From the NCBI RefSeq assembly GCF_000011185.1, contig NC_002689.2:868001-932000 (forward strand): DNA of 64,000 nt, read 5' to 3'. A model generated the notes under the pieces. That model ran no database searches. It had not been told where the DNA came from and saw only the letters and a list, made by a program, of their open reading frames with translations. This document shows, one piece after another, positions 9,087 to 17,567 of the stretch. The DNA is from Thermoplasma volcanium GSS1 (GTDB lineage Archaea; Thermoplasmatota; Thermoplasmata; Thermoplasmatales; Thermoplasmataceae). Position numbers and translations under genes: made by a program. How positions within the stretch are numbered: position 1 is the stretch's first letter; the number at the start of each line of letters is the position of its first letter.

Positions 9087-10391
9087 CTAAAGGGTGAAGG
9101 TTCCCTTGTGGCGATTCATTGGTTTGCAGTTTACCGCCTTCATTTTCATCACTTCATAGCTAGTGGGTGAGGACACCCACCCCGCTCCATTCGTCCAGCG
9201 GTAGACCGCGGGCTGGGTCTTCAGCCCATTACCCCTATCCCTCACTGTGAGTTGCCCTCTGCTCCCAGCTCCTAGGGACTCGGGGATATGTAGGATATTT
9301 ATTGCACCATTCAGGTCTGCGTTTATTACCTTCCCTATGCGGAGACACCTATAGAGACCACGCTTAATACGCCCATCATCATGGGCTTCCCCACATAGGG
9401 AGCAGGTCTTAGAAGTCCACGCCTCGTCTACCTTAACCACTTTAACACCTAACTCCTCACCAACCCCCTCAAAACGTCTAATGATGTAACCGTAGTTCCA
9501 GAAGTTAACCGTGAGTTTGTTTCCATGATCCTTGCTTATCTCTTTAGGATAGCCTATGGCGATCTCACCTACGCCTTTATTCTTAAACTCCTCCATTATC
9601 TTCCTTACCATACTGTTAAGGGCGTGCTTCAGAAACCTCTTCCTTTTTTCATGTAATAATTTCATCTCCCTACTCCTTCCCTGCTTATGCCTAGCCAGGG
9701 TTTTCTGTGCGACACTTATTCTTTTGCTATAATACTCGTACTGAGAGAGAACACTACCACCTTTGAAAATATACCAAGACCCGTCCTCAACGTAGACAGT
9801 TGCTAAGTTAATTATCCCTAGGTCTATGGAAGCCTTTAGTTTGTCTTCAGCTTTCACGTCATTCTGGACTTCCACTGGTATATATGCATACCAACTCCTC
9901 CTAGCCTCATTATAAATTATTTCCAGCCTACCTTGTTTCCCGCGCCACTTCAACTTTCCATTAAAACTCAGAGAGAGTTTGAAGTCCTTCAAATAGATGA
10001 TCCTCTTTTCCTCATCAATTTCGTAGCGGTCGTTTCTAATGATTATTAACATCTTGTATTTTCCACTTTTATCCTTCCAGTACCCTGGGGGTCTAGGTTT
10101 AAACCATTTGGGCAATTTACCCTTCTTCTCTTCGATTAATGAGAAGAAGCTCCTCCAGCTCTCAGCGTTCTTCCTAGCAACCTGTTGTGTGTTAACCTTT
10201 AATATTTGCTTGTACTTCTCATACACCTCCTTTTCTGTTTTAGAGAAATCGACCCTCTCCCCTTCCTTAAACTGTTGCATTCTTAACCAGTTCACTTCGT
10301 TCCAGCATTTTGCAGCAACGATAGCGAGTTCTTTGAGCTTCTCGTGCGTCTCCTTACCTACGATTAGTTTAACCGCGTTAGCCCTCTTCAC
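9087..10391 (-). CDS. tnpB: TnpB RNA-guided nuclease of IS605-type element
   Basis: A 434-residue TnpB, ancestor of Cas12. The RuvC acidic residues are present: Asp190 in SIDLGIINLA, Glu276 in GEIAIGYPKEIS and Asp359 in NADLNGA. The zinc ribbon is damaged: CSLC (330, 333) is intact, but the second pair reads YRCLRIGKV, so Ile352 (codon ATA) replaces the expected cysteine. This may weaken the fold or mark early decay. The long tail after residue 370 matches Sulfolobales relatives. Its transcript end and the element end would form the omega-RNA, with the adjoining GDPD remnant as guide sequence (inference from TnpB biology). Confidence 0.9.
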   Translation of the reverse strand: MKRANAVKLIVGKETHEKLKELAIVAAKCWNEVNWLRMQQFKEGERVDFSKTEKEVYEKYKQILKVNTQQVARKNAESWRSFFSLIEEKKGKLPKWFKPRPPGYWKDKSGKYKMLIIIRNDRYEIDEEKRIIYLKDFKLSLSFNGKLKWRGKQGRLEIIYNEARRSWYAYIPVEVQNDVKAEDKLKASIDLGIINLATVYVEDGSWYIFKGGSVLSQYEYYSKRISVAQKTLARHKQGRSREMKLLHEKRKRFLKHALNSMVRKIMEEFKNKGVGEIAIGYPKEISKDHGNKLTVNFWNYGYIIRRFEGVGEELGVKVVKVDEAWTSKTCSLCGEAHDDGRIKRGLYRCLRIGKVINADLNGAINILHIPESLGAGSRGQLTVRDRGNGLKTQPAVYRWTNGAGWVSSPTSYEVMKMKAVNCKPMNRHKGTFTL

Positions 10392-10782
10392 CTTCCTTCA
10401 CCCACTGTTCCTCAATGTACTTCTTTATGGTCTCACTGGACACATTGCCAGCTGTCGATACAAAATAACTTCTAGACCAGAGCTTTTTGTACCTCCTTAG
10501 CTCTGGGGATTTCTTCAGTATTAGTCTAGCAGACTTCCCCTTGAAGTAGTTTGTTAGATATGATGGCGAATATCTTGGTGGGCAGTTTACGAAGAGGTGT
10601 ATGTGGTCTGGCATGACTTCTAAGGCTATAATCTCACATCCCAGCTCCTTTGCTATTGATTTTAAAACCTCTTTAGTGTATTCAGCTACCTCGTTAGTTA
10701 GTATAGCTCTTCGATATTTTGGGATCCATAGGTAGTGGTAGTTGCACAGATATTTTACGTGTCTCGTCGATTTTAGCTCCAC
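10378..10782 (-). CDS. tnpA: IS200-type Y1 transposase TnpA
   Basis: A 134-residue HUH-family Y1 transposase. The metal-binding HxH is PDHIHLF (His60, His62) and the nucleophilic tyrosine is Tyr122 in IKKYIEEQ. Full length for the family (about 130-150). It cuts and joins single-stranded element ends at hairpins during replication. It precedes tnpB and overlaps it by 14 bases. All catalytic residues are in place, so this half of the element may still be active. Confidence 0.92.
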   Translation of the reverse strand: MELKSTRHVKYLCNYHYLWIPKYRRAILTNEVAEYTKEVLKSIAKELGCEIIALEVMPDHIHLFVNCPPRYSPSYLTNYFKGKSARLILKKSPELRRYKKLWSRSYFVSTAGNVSSETIKKYIEEQWVKEGEEG

Positions 10783-10821
10783 AACGCTTAGAGTATTCCA
10801 GAGTTTAAAAAACTTATCCCG

Positions 10822-10838
10822 CCCCTAGAAGGGGCGAG
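10822..10838. repeat. Left-end hairpin of the IS200/IS605 element
   Basis: A perfect 7-base-pair stem, CGCCCCT and AGGGGCG, with a 3-base loop, sits about 40 bases before tnpA. IS200/IS605 TnpA recognises such subterminal hairpins on one strand, so this is the likely left-end recognition structure. Confidence 0.6.
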
Positions 10839-11025
10839 GCTTGTCTCTCGTTTTTGTCAAAGCGTGTATGTTGAATAGAGGGCCGATAAATAGCAGAGCG
10901 GGCCCGATAACTAGCAGATCGTATCCGTCTAGGAAGTAGCCCATGTCAGAAAGTATCGTAATAAAATAGTGGTACCTTCTGACATCTATATTATCTAGAG
11001 TCTTAAGCAATGCGTTCTGTTTCAC
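10825..11025 (-). pseudogene. MFS transporter, only the N-terminal ~55 residues left
   Basis: The frame starts at GTG 11025 and encodes a cytoplasmic start (LLKTLDNIDVRRYHY) then a first membrane helix with the FLDGYDLLVIG motif typical of archaeal MFS sugar/phosphate permeases. Homology stops after GPLFNI, where the IS200/IS605 left end begins; the rest (about 350-400 residues) is absent. The last ~12 residues to the stop at 10825 are encoded by IS sequence. A TATA-like stretch near 11070-11085 would still drive it. With the GDPD remnant on the other side, it shows a deletion across the element. Confidence 0.75.
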
Positions 11026-11098
11026 ATATACTTTTAAGATAATGGTCTTAAAAATTTTTTCGATGTAAAATATATATAAAAAATAAACGCGTTAATAT

Positions 11099-11635
11099 CT
11101 ATGGAACATCTTCATCGGTCGTAGAGAGCTGCCTTATCCTGGATATGCCATCTATCTCGCGTATTACTTCTACAACTGGCTCCGGCACATTTTGTTCCCA
11201 ATTCTCTCCCTTTATCATCTTTTCTCTTATCTTTGTGCCTGTCCACTCGCTTCTATTGACCATGGGCAATGATCTAACTTCGTAGTGCTTCTCTGTGAAG
11301 AGACGCCGGACAAGCGGGTTGTTCGTATATACTACATCGAATTTAGGGGCTAGGGCCTCTACATGCGATACCCATAAGGAGTTTGCGTTTACATCTTCTA
11401 TTGGCACAAGATAATAATTGTAAACGTGTTCCCGCTCAAGTGTGCGGGATATCATAAGATGCCTTTCACCTGCAGTAAAAGGATTTACAGTAGTGTGCGA
11501 ATATTGGGCTGACCCAATTCCAATTATAATGGAATCATTTTCACGGAGTATCCTCTTTACTATCTCGAGGTGGCCGAGATGGAAAGGCTGGAATCTCCCT
11601 ATCAGGAACGCTCTATGTTCCTTCGTACTCTGCAT
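11099..11635 (-). CDS. nadM: Archaeal NMN adenylyltransferase
   Basis: A 178-residue nicotinamide-nucleotide adenylyltransferase (NMN + ATP to NAD + PPi). The start is set at ATG 11635, giving [22 protein letters not shown]; the frame upstream adds 15 residues not expected in the family. The nucleotidyltransferase signature [10 protein letters not shown] binds ATP and the C-terminal [10 protein letters not shown] corresponds to the ISGTxIR motif. Length fits archaeal NadM. It is a single gene, divergent from the oxidoreductase genes, with about 225 bases between them. Confidence 0.93.
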   Translation of the reverse strand: MQSTKEHRAFLIGRFQPFHLGHLEIVKRILRENDSIIIGIGSAQYSHTTVNPFTAGERHLMISRTLEREHVYNYYLVPIEDVNANSLWVSHVEALAPKFDVVYTNNPLVRRLFTEKHYEVRSLPMVNRSEWTGTKIREKMIKGENWEQNVPEPVVEVIREIDGISRIRQLSTTDEDVP

Positions 11636-11823
11636 GACATGGTTTAGAATTAGGCGAGATATAATCTTAATGCGTACCATTGTATATTTGAGTTTAGAAA
11701 TTAGATATATTTGCTAAAAATAACTGACAATATATGATCAGAAGCATTGACGGATTGCCTATAAACTTTACCTGTTTTCGTTGATTGATTTCGATATTCT
11801 GTCTACATTTTCGATCAAAAACA

Positions 11824-11833
11824 TATTTTAATA
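11824..11833 (+). promoter_or_regulatory. Likely TATA box of the KorAB-type operon
   Basis: TATTTTAATA lies about 30 bases before ATG 11862, the spacing expected for a transcript starting just before the start codon. No clear SD precedes the start. Confidence 0.45.
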
Positions 11834-11861
11834 CGAAGGTAATAACCATAGTTGATAGAAA

Positions 11862-13751
11862 ATGGACTTCAATATACTTATCGGCGGGCCGCAAGGTGGC
11901 GGTATTGATACAGCCGCAAACCTTGTAGGCAAAGCAGTTGCAACTTCTGGTTATGGTGTTCTCAGTGTGAGGGAATACCACTCCAACATTAAGGGAAGGC
12001 ACAGTTACACACACATGCGTGTCAAGGAAGACCAGCCGAGGTCGTTAAAGTACCCGGTCAATATTTTTGTAGCACTCGACCCTGACACAATATTTGAGCA
12101 CTTAGATGATGTCTCGGAAGCCTCAATCGTTATATACGATAAAACCACTGAAGATTACGATCTTCAGGCTGCAAGGATGATCATGAGGGATACATCCGCT
12201 AAAATCAGAAGCATCCTTCAAGAAAATGGTTTTGAAACAACTATTAGAGGCGCCCTGAAGTATATGCAAAAGCGCGGCGCCAAGTTGCTGCCTGTGCCAT
12301 TTGCAGATATAGCCACCCAGGCTGTTCCAAATGGCACACCGAGCAGGTACTTCAACACAATAGGTGCCGCTATAGCGCTGGCAATCATTGGCATCGATGA
12401 GAAATTCGCCAAGGATAGCATATCTTATATATTTAGAGGAAAGCAGCAGGTAGTTGAAGAGAATGTTAAGGTTGTTGAACAATCCTATAAATTCGCCACG
12501 GATAGCGGAGTAGCTGGAAAGACGCTGCCAGCAAAGCCTACGCCCAGAAAACTTCTCTTAACTGGGAACGATGCCTCTGCTCTAGGCAAGCTTCTCGGCG
12601 GATTAAGGTTCCAGACGTACTATCCGATAACGCCAGCAAGCGATGAGAGTACAACTTTAGAGGAGCACCAGAACATAAAATGGCTTAAAAACGAAGCTGA
12701 AAGCCTAAAGAAAGGCGGTGTAGTTATAGTACAAACTGAAGATGAGCTTTCCGCCATAAATATGGCCATAGGTGGTGCACTAACTGGCGCCAGATCAGCG
12801 ACTGCCACAAGCGGCCCTGGATTCTCATTAATGGCTGAAGGCTTATCGTTCGCAGGCATGGATGAAGTTCCCCTTGTCGTAACTTTCTACGAGCGAGGCG
12901 GTCCTAGCACCGGCCTACCGACTAGGAACGGTCAGTCTGATCTTCTCTTTGCATTGAACGCCGGCCACGGCGAGTATCCAAGGATTGTATTTTCGTCCGG
13001 AACCGTGGACGAATGCATATATGATGCCGTTAAGGCTTTAAACTATGCAGCAAAGTACCAAATGCCCGTAATACACCTTATCGATAAGAATCTTGCCAAC
13101 ACGCTTGACCTAATATCAAAGATCGATCTTGACAAGGTAAAGATTGAGAAGGTGGAATTAGCAAAGGAAGGAGACGATGTAAAGCGTTACGATCTCAACA
13201 CCCAGAATGGCGTTTCTCCATACGCTGTTATGGGTCGCAACATATTCTGGATGACCGGTGATGAGCATGATGAGCTTGGCCATGTTACCGAAGATTCAGA
13301 CATTAGGGACAGGATGATGGAGAAGAGATTCAAGAAACTGGAAACAGCTGACAAAGAAATACCGGTGGATGAGAAAGCCCAGCTTATCGGTCCAGAAGAT
13401 GCTGACATAACATTTGTGACATGGGGAAGCCAGAAGGGCCCGATATTAGATGTGATCGAGGATCTGAAACAAGATGACATAACTGCCAACCTGCTCTACC
13501 TTAAGATGTTCTCTCCGTTCCCAACTGAGTTCGTGAAATCCATACTTTCAAAGGCGCACTTAGTGATAGATGTAGAGAGTAACTTTACAGCACAGGCCGC
13601 ACAGATGATCAAGCTGTATACTGGCATAGAAATAGAGAATAAGATCCTAAAGTACAATGGTAGGCATATGACGGAGGACGAGATACTGAACTCCGCGAAG
13701 AATATATTGAATAAGAAAAGTTTAATGGTGGTGCTTGAAGATGGTTCATAA
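11862..13751 (+). CDS. korA: 2-oxoacid:ferredoxin oxidoreductase, fused gamma-alpha subunit
   Basis: A 629-residue subunit with a gamma-type domain at the N-terminus (LIGGPQGGGIDTAANLVGKA, residues 6-25) fused to an alpha domain from about residue 225. The alpha domain has the YPITPASDE motif near residue 253, the pattern of Sulfolobus-type two-subunit enzymes that accept pyruvate and 2-oxoglutarate. With the beta subunit it converts 2-oxoacids and CoA to acyl-CoA and reduces ferredoxin. This is the second such enzyme in the window and needs no separate delta subunit. The substrate range is inferred from the family. It overlaps the next gene by 11 bases. Confidence 0.92.
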   Translation: MDFNILIGGPQGGGIDTAANLVGKAVATSGYGVLSVREYHSNIKGRHSYTHMRVKEDQPRSLKYPVNIFVALDPDTIFEHLDDVSEASIVIYDKTTEDYDLQAARMIMRDTSAKIRSILQENGFETTIRGALKYMQKRGAKLLPVPFADIATQAVPNGTPSRYFNTIGAAIALAIIGIDEKFAKDSISYIFRGKQQVVEENVKVVEQSYKFATDSGVAGKTLPAKPTPRKLLLTGNDASALGKLLGGLRFQTYYPITPASDESTTLEEHQNIKWLKNEAESLKKGGVVIVQTEDELSAINMAIGGALTGARSATATSGPGFSLMAEGLSFAGMDEVPLVVTFYERGGPSTGLPTRNGQSDLLFALNAGHGEYPRIVFSSGTVDECIYDAVKALNYAAKYQMPVIHLIDKNLANTLDLISKIDLDKVKIEKVELAKEGDDVKRYDLNTQNGVSPYAVMGRNIFWMTGDEHDELGHVTEDSDIRDRMMEKRFKKLETADKEIPVDEKAQLIGPEDADITFVTWGSQKGPILDVIEDLKQDDITANLLYLKMFSPFPTEFVKSILSKAHLVIDVESNFTAQAAQMIKLYTGIEIENKILKYNGRHMTEDEILNSAKNILNKKSLMVVLEDGS

Positions 13752-14664
13752 CTTTAGAAACGACATAACTGTGGATTGGTGTCCAGGTTGTGGAGATTTT
13801 GGTATACTGACTGCTCTCACTTCAGCGTTGTCCGAGCTTAACCTCGGATCGCATGATGTTGCTATTATCTCTGGTATAGGGTGCTCAGGTAAGACTCCTC
13901 ACTACGTTAACGCTGCTGGTGCTCACACGCTGCATGGCAGAGCGATACCTGTGGCTGTAGGAGTCAAGCTTACGAATCCGCACTTGAAGGTCATCGTCAC
14001 CGGCGGTGATGGGGACCTAATGAGCATAGGTGCCGGCCACTTGGTAGCGGAAGGCAGGAGGAATAGCGGTATAACCGTTCTCATGTATGATAACGCCGTA
14101 TATGGGCTAACTAAGGGGCAGGCTGCGCCTACTCTAAAGCTTGGCGTACAAACAAAGAGTCTTGCAAGGCCGAACATATACGATGCAATCAACCCGATAA
14201 TGCTTGCTATTTCATCAGGCTATTCATTCGTGGCTAGAGGTTTCAGCTTTGAGATTGCACATTTAAAGAATATCATAAAGCAGGCGATAATGTTTCCAGG
14301 ATCTTCATTTATAGACATACTGCAGCCATGCCCGACATACAACAACATAAACACCATGGACTGGTACAAGAAGCGTGTCTACAAACTAGACGATGACAAG
14401 TCATGGGATCCAGTTATAACGGAAAACGATCCGAAGGCTGAAGAGAAGTACAATAAGGCCATAGAGAAGAGCTTTGAGTGGGGAGATAAGATACCTATCG
14501 GCGTATTCTACGTTAACAAGAAGGTTCCGCCTTTCACAGAGCGTCTTAAGCAGTACGTCGACAACTATGAACAGATACCGCCGGCCGTCCAGGATGTATC
14601 AACGGAGGATGGCAAGCCTATACTAGATCCGTTCGAAACCTTCAAAGACAAGATAATAGTCTAA
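13741..14664 (+). CDS. korB: 2-oxoacid:ferredoxin oxidoreductase, beta subunit
   Basis: A 307-residue TPP- and [4Fe-4S]-binding subunit. ATG 13741 is preferred over the in-frame TTG 13735, since it gives MVHNFRNDITVDWCPGCGDFG. The cluster ligands are the CPGC pair, the cysteine in ISGIGCSGK and the one in LQPCPTYNN; the TPP motif runs from TGGDGDLMSIG to MYDNAVYGLTKGQ. It is translated with the alpha subunit by overlap. The stop is followed by a T-rich run (about 14665-14695) shared as a possible bidirectional terminator with the converging aminotransferase gene. Confidence 0.93.
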   Translation: MVHNFRNDITVDWCPGCGDFGILTALTSALSELNLGSHDVAIISGIGCSGKTPHYVNAAGAHTLHGRAIPVAVGVKLTNPHLKVIVTGGDGDLMSIGAGHLVAEGRRNSGITVLMYDNAVYGLTKGQAAPTLKLGVQTKSLARPNIYDAINPIMLAISSGYSFVARGFSFEIAHLKNIIKQAIMFPGSSFIDILQPCPTYNNINTMDWYKKRVYKLDDDKSWDPVITENDPKAEEKYNKAIEKSFEWGDKIPIGVFYVNKKVPPFTERLKQYVDNYEQIPPAVQDVSTEDGKPILDPFETFKDKIIV

Positions 14665-14678
14665 AATTTTTATATATT

Positions 14679-15851
14679 TTATTCAAATTTTTCAATTAAT
14701 TCTGACGCTTCCCTTACATGTTCTGTGTCAGCACTGAATGCGAACCTTATATATCCGTCTCCTGCAGGCCCGAACACTGGTCCTGGAGATGATCCGACAC
14801 CTGTCTTGTCGAGAAGATAGTACGTCATATCCCAGGAATCCTTTACTTCTTTCGGATATTCCTTTATCTTTGCCCAAAGATAAAAAGTCCCGCCAGGCTT
14901 TACGGGTTCGAGGTACCTGGATTTTGAAACGGCATTGAATATAATATCGCGCCTCTTCTGGTATTCGCTCCTCATTTGCCCTACAAATTCCTGCGGGCCT
15001 GTGAGAGCAGCTACAGCACCGTACTGTGTTGCTGAATTCACACCGTTTATAGTGCATCTCAGCAGTTTTTTCATCCTGTCATAAAGTATTTCACTGTTGG
15101 TATGGGCGTAGCCTATGCGCAGGCCGCTCATAGCGTACGTTTTTGACATTGAGAATAACGAAATTGTGTTGTCGTACTTTGAACCTGGGCTCACGTGTTC
15201 GCGACCATCGAATATGACATCCTCGTAAGCTTCATCGCTGACTATGAAAATGCCCTTTGATTCAGCAAATGAGATGATCCCATCTATCTGCTTGGGTGTG
15301 AAGACAAGGCCAGTAGGGTTATGCGGGCTATTTACGAATACAGCTTTCACTTTATCGTCATCCTCATATTTTTGCATTTCCTCTATATAATTTTCAACCG
15401 GCAATCTTATAGGTACGCCTTCAGCTAATTTTATTATCTCGGCGATCTCAGTCCACATTGGATCTGGTATTATTACTTCATCGCCGGGGCTAAGGAGTGA
15501 ACGGAATGTAACGTAGAGTGCATTCATCCCGCCGTTTGAAACTATTACGTTCTCCGGCGTCGCATCTTTGATCTTGTTCTTTCTCACCAGCTTCTCTGCA
15601 ATAGCCTTTCTAAGTTCTGGGATTCCTGTAGAATCCGTATAGTGAGTTTTATTATTCTCTATGGCCTGCTTTATGGCCTCCTTAACATGCGGTGGGAGCG
15701 AAAATGACGGGTCTCCGGATTCAAGCCTGTATACCTTTTTGCCTTGCCTCTGCATCTCGAGCAGTTGATCCCTTATCTTTACTATGGCGCCAAATGAAAT
15801 CTCGTCTACTATGTTCCTTCCTATGGTTGATTGTTTCATACGGCAGTTCAT
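14679..15851 (-). CDS. Class I/II PLP-dependent aminotransferase (aspartate aminotransferase-like)
   Basis: A 390-residue fold-type I aminotransferase. The PLP lysine is in SMSKTYAMSGLRIGY, the cofactor-contact asparagine in NSPHNPTG, the aspartate in VSDEAYED and the substrate arginine near GDGYIRFAFS. The first in-frame ATG (15851) or MKQST at 15839 may be the start; the short extension MNCR is unusual, so the second is likely. The family includes aspartate and aromatic aminotransferases, and the amino-acid specificity cannot be told. Single gene, converging on korB. Confidence 0.9.
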   Translation of the reverse strand: MNCRMKQSTIGRNIVDEISFGAIVKIRDQLLEMQRQGKKVYRLESGDPSFSLPPHVKEAIKQAIENNKTHYTDSTGIPELRKAIAEKLVRKNKIKDATPENVIVSNGGMNALYVTFRSLLSPGDEVIIPDPMWTEIAEIIKLAEGVPIRLPVENYIEEMQKYEDDDKVKAVFVNSPHNPTGLVFTPKQIDGIISFAESKGIFIVSDEAYEDVIFDGREHVSPGSKYDNTISLFSMSKTYAMSGLRIGYAHTNSEILYDRMKKLLRCTINGVNSATQYGAVAALTGPQEFVGQMRSEYQKRRDIIFNAVSKSRYLEPVKPGGTFYLWAKIKEYPKEVKDSWDMTYYLLDKTGVGSSPGPVFGPAGDGYIRFAFSADTEHVREASELIEKFE

Positions 15852-15979
15852 TTATTATCATGATATAAAACATTACTTCAATCGTTTGACAATTTGACTT
15901 TTTTCAATACCTAGCTGAAGAAAATAACTTTGCGTGCTGAAGAGAACAATAAAATAATATTCTGCGATGGCCAATTAAA

Positions 15980-16813
15980 ATGGAGTACAGTAAAGCCTGC
16001 TGCAAGCCAGTCTTGAAGTGGGCGGGCGGAAAGAGGCAGCTTATTCCATATATAATGCGCTACGTTCCTGAGAGGTTCAAAACGTACTACGAACCTTTCC
16101 TTGGAGGCGCAGCTGTACTAATCCACCTGTACTCTAAGGGAAGGATATCAAAGGCAGTCGTATCGGATGTCAACAGGGATCTCTACATGCTATACAAAGA
16201 AATAAAGGAAAGGCCCATAGAATTGATAAGTGTGATGAGAAGCCTAAATTTTCAAAATAAAAGAGAAGACTATTACCGTGCAAGGGACTTGTTCAACGAA
16301 ACGTCGGATTATAAGTTGAGATCAGCACTTCTCATCTATCTTAACAAACACGGATACAACGGCTTATATCGGCTAAATTCACTCGGGCTTTTCAATGTTC
16401 CGTTTGGCAGGCACAGAAATACGTCATTCCCGTCGGATCAGGATATACTTTCATTGTCGAATATGCTGTCATCTTGTACTATCTTGAATGAAGACTTCGA
16501 AAAGGCAGTAGCAGGAGCGGAATCCGGCGATTTCGTCTATTTCGATCCGCCTTACGTTCCGTTGAGCAAGACTTCTAACTTCACTTCATACACGGAATCT
16601 GGATTCACGCACAAAGATCAGGTCAGGCTTAAGGACGTATTTATCGAACTATCCAACAGAGGTGTATTCGTAATGGAAACAAATTCTGACACGGAAAACG
16701 TGAGAGATCTTTACAAAGCCTTTGAAATAATAGGGGTGCCAGCGAGGAGGAACATAAATTCGAACGCATCAAGAAGAAATGGCGCAACAGAGCTTATAAT
16801 AAGGAACTACTGA
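15980..16813 (+). CDS. D12-class (Dam-type) adenine-N6 DNA methyltransferase
   Basis: A 277-residue alpha-group adenine methyltransferase. The SAM motif is KWAGGKRQLIPYI with the second part YEPFLGGAAV; the catalytic motif is YFDPPYVPLS. It also has SDVNRDL, as in Dam/DpnM enzymes. No restriction endonuclease gene lies next to it, so it looks like an orphan methylase, perhaps GATC-specific as for most close relatives (inference). NSDT in METNSDTENV is also a family landmark. Roles could be protection from incoming restriction or marking of replicated DNA. Confidence 0.88.
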   Translation: MEYSKACCKPVLKWAGGKRQLIPYIMRYVPERFKTYYEPFLGGAAVLIHLYSKGRISKAVVSDVNRDLYMLYKEIKERPIELISVMRSLNFQNKREDYYRARDLFNETSDYKLRSALLIYLNKHGYNGLYRLNSLGLFNVPFGRHRNTSFPSDQDILSLSNMLSSCTILNEDFEKAVAGAESGDFVYFDPPYVPLSKTSNFTSYTESGFTHKDQVRLKDVFIELSNRGVFVMETNSDTENVRDLYKAFEIIGVPARRNINSNASRRNGATELIIRNY

Positions 16814-16867
16814 TCCGCATTCAACAGAAATGTGATTTATACTTAGAAGGCGTTAATGCGGAAAAGG

Positions 16868-16878
16868 ATTTTAAATTT
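16868..16878 (+). promoter_or_regulatory. TATA-like box of the UPF0173 hydrolase gene
   Basis: TTTTAAATTTT lies about 25 bases before ATG 16896, as expected for a leaderless transcript. Confidence 0.4.
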
Positions 16879-16895
16879 TGAAGTCATAATCAGCT

Positions 16896-17567
16896 ATGGA
16901 TGTAAAAATTATTTGGCATGGGCATGCTTGTTTCTCTATAGAAGGAAAAAAGAATGTGTTGATAGATCCGTTTCTGACAGGAAACCCCATGGCTAAGGTA
17001 AAGGCAGAGGATCTAAACCCAGACATAATCTTGGTTACGCATGGGCATTACGACCACGCAGCCGATGCAGTCTCAATATCCAAAAGGACTGGAGCCCCGG
17101 TGCTTAGCGTATTCGAACTTTCAGAAATATTCAAGGAATCAGGGATCAATACGATTGACATAAACCCTGGCGGAACGGTTGAGTTCGAAGGCGTAAGCAT
17201 TAAAGCTACAATAGCGACACATTCCTCAAGCTACGATGGCAGATATGCAGGCAACCCAGTTGGTTACGTGATCGACATAGGACGCAAAATATACCACGCC
17301 GGCGACACTGGATACTTTAAGGATATGGAGTTAATTGGATCTGTAGATAGGCCAGAGATCTCGCTCCTCCCCATAGGTGGCCACTATACTATGGACGTGG
17401 ATGGAGCAGTAGAAGCCCTCAAGATGCTGAAATCGCCCATAGCAATACCTATGCACTACAACACCTTTGACGTTATAAAAGCAGATCCGTTAAGATTCAA
17501 GAACCTGGCAGCAGCCGTAGGCACGTATGTAATCGTACCTAAGGTAGAGGAGCCTGTAGAACTCTAA
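16896..17567 (+). CDS. UPF0173 metal-dependent hydrolase (metallo-beta-lactamase fold)
   Basis: A 223-residue protein of the UPF0173 family. The metal motif HxHxDH is [10 protein letters not shown] (residues about 49-58), preceded by the typical opening [13 protein letters not shown] and followed by [10 protein letters not shown] and the late IPMHYNTF histidine. The full-length match suggests an active binuclear-metal hydrolase. The physiological substrate is unknown for the family. Its last four bases overlap the converging PIN gene. Confidence 0.9.
   Translation: MDVKIIWHGHACFSIEGKKNVLIDPFLTGNPMAKVKAEDLNPDIILVTHGHYDHAADAVSISKRTGAPVLSVFELSEIFKESGINTIDINPGGTVEFEGVSIKATIATHSSSYDGRYAGNPVGYVIDIGRKIYHAGDTGYFKDMELIGSVDRPEISLLPIGGHYTMDVDGAVEALKMLKSPIAIPMHYNTFDVIKADPLRFKNLAAAVGTYVIVPKVEEPVEL

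Larger units (their letters stand above)
9068..10853 (-). mobile_element. IS200/IS605-family element with tnpA and tnpB
   Basis: The element runs on the minus strand: tnpA first, then tnpB overlapping it by 14 bases. A perfect stem (CGCCCCT / AGGGGCG, loop AGA) at about 10822-10838 lies outside tnpA and is the likely left-end hairpin. A smaller CCCTAAAGGG palindrome at about 9083-9092 lies at the tnpB end. Both ends are approximate because this family makes no target duplication. The tnpB C-terminal wording (GLKTQPAVYRWTNGAGWV) strongly resembles elements common in Sulfolobales, which suggests transfer between thermoacidophiles. Confidence 0.85.

Noticed and set aside
10039-10500. Plus-strand frame of 153 codons over tnpB/tnpA
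   Set aside because: Antisense shadow of two well-supported transposon genes.
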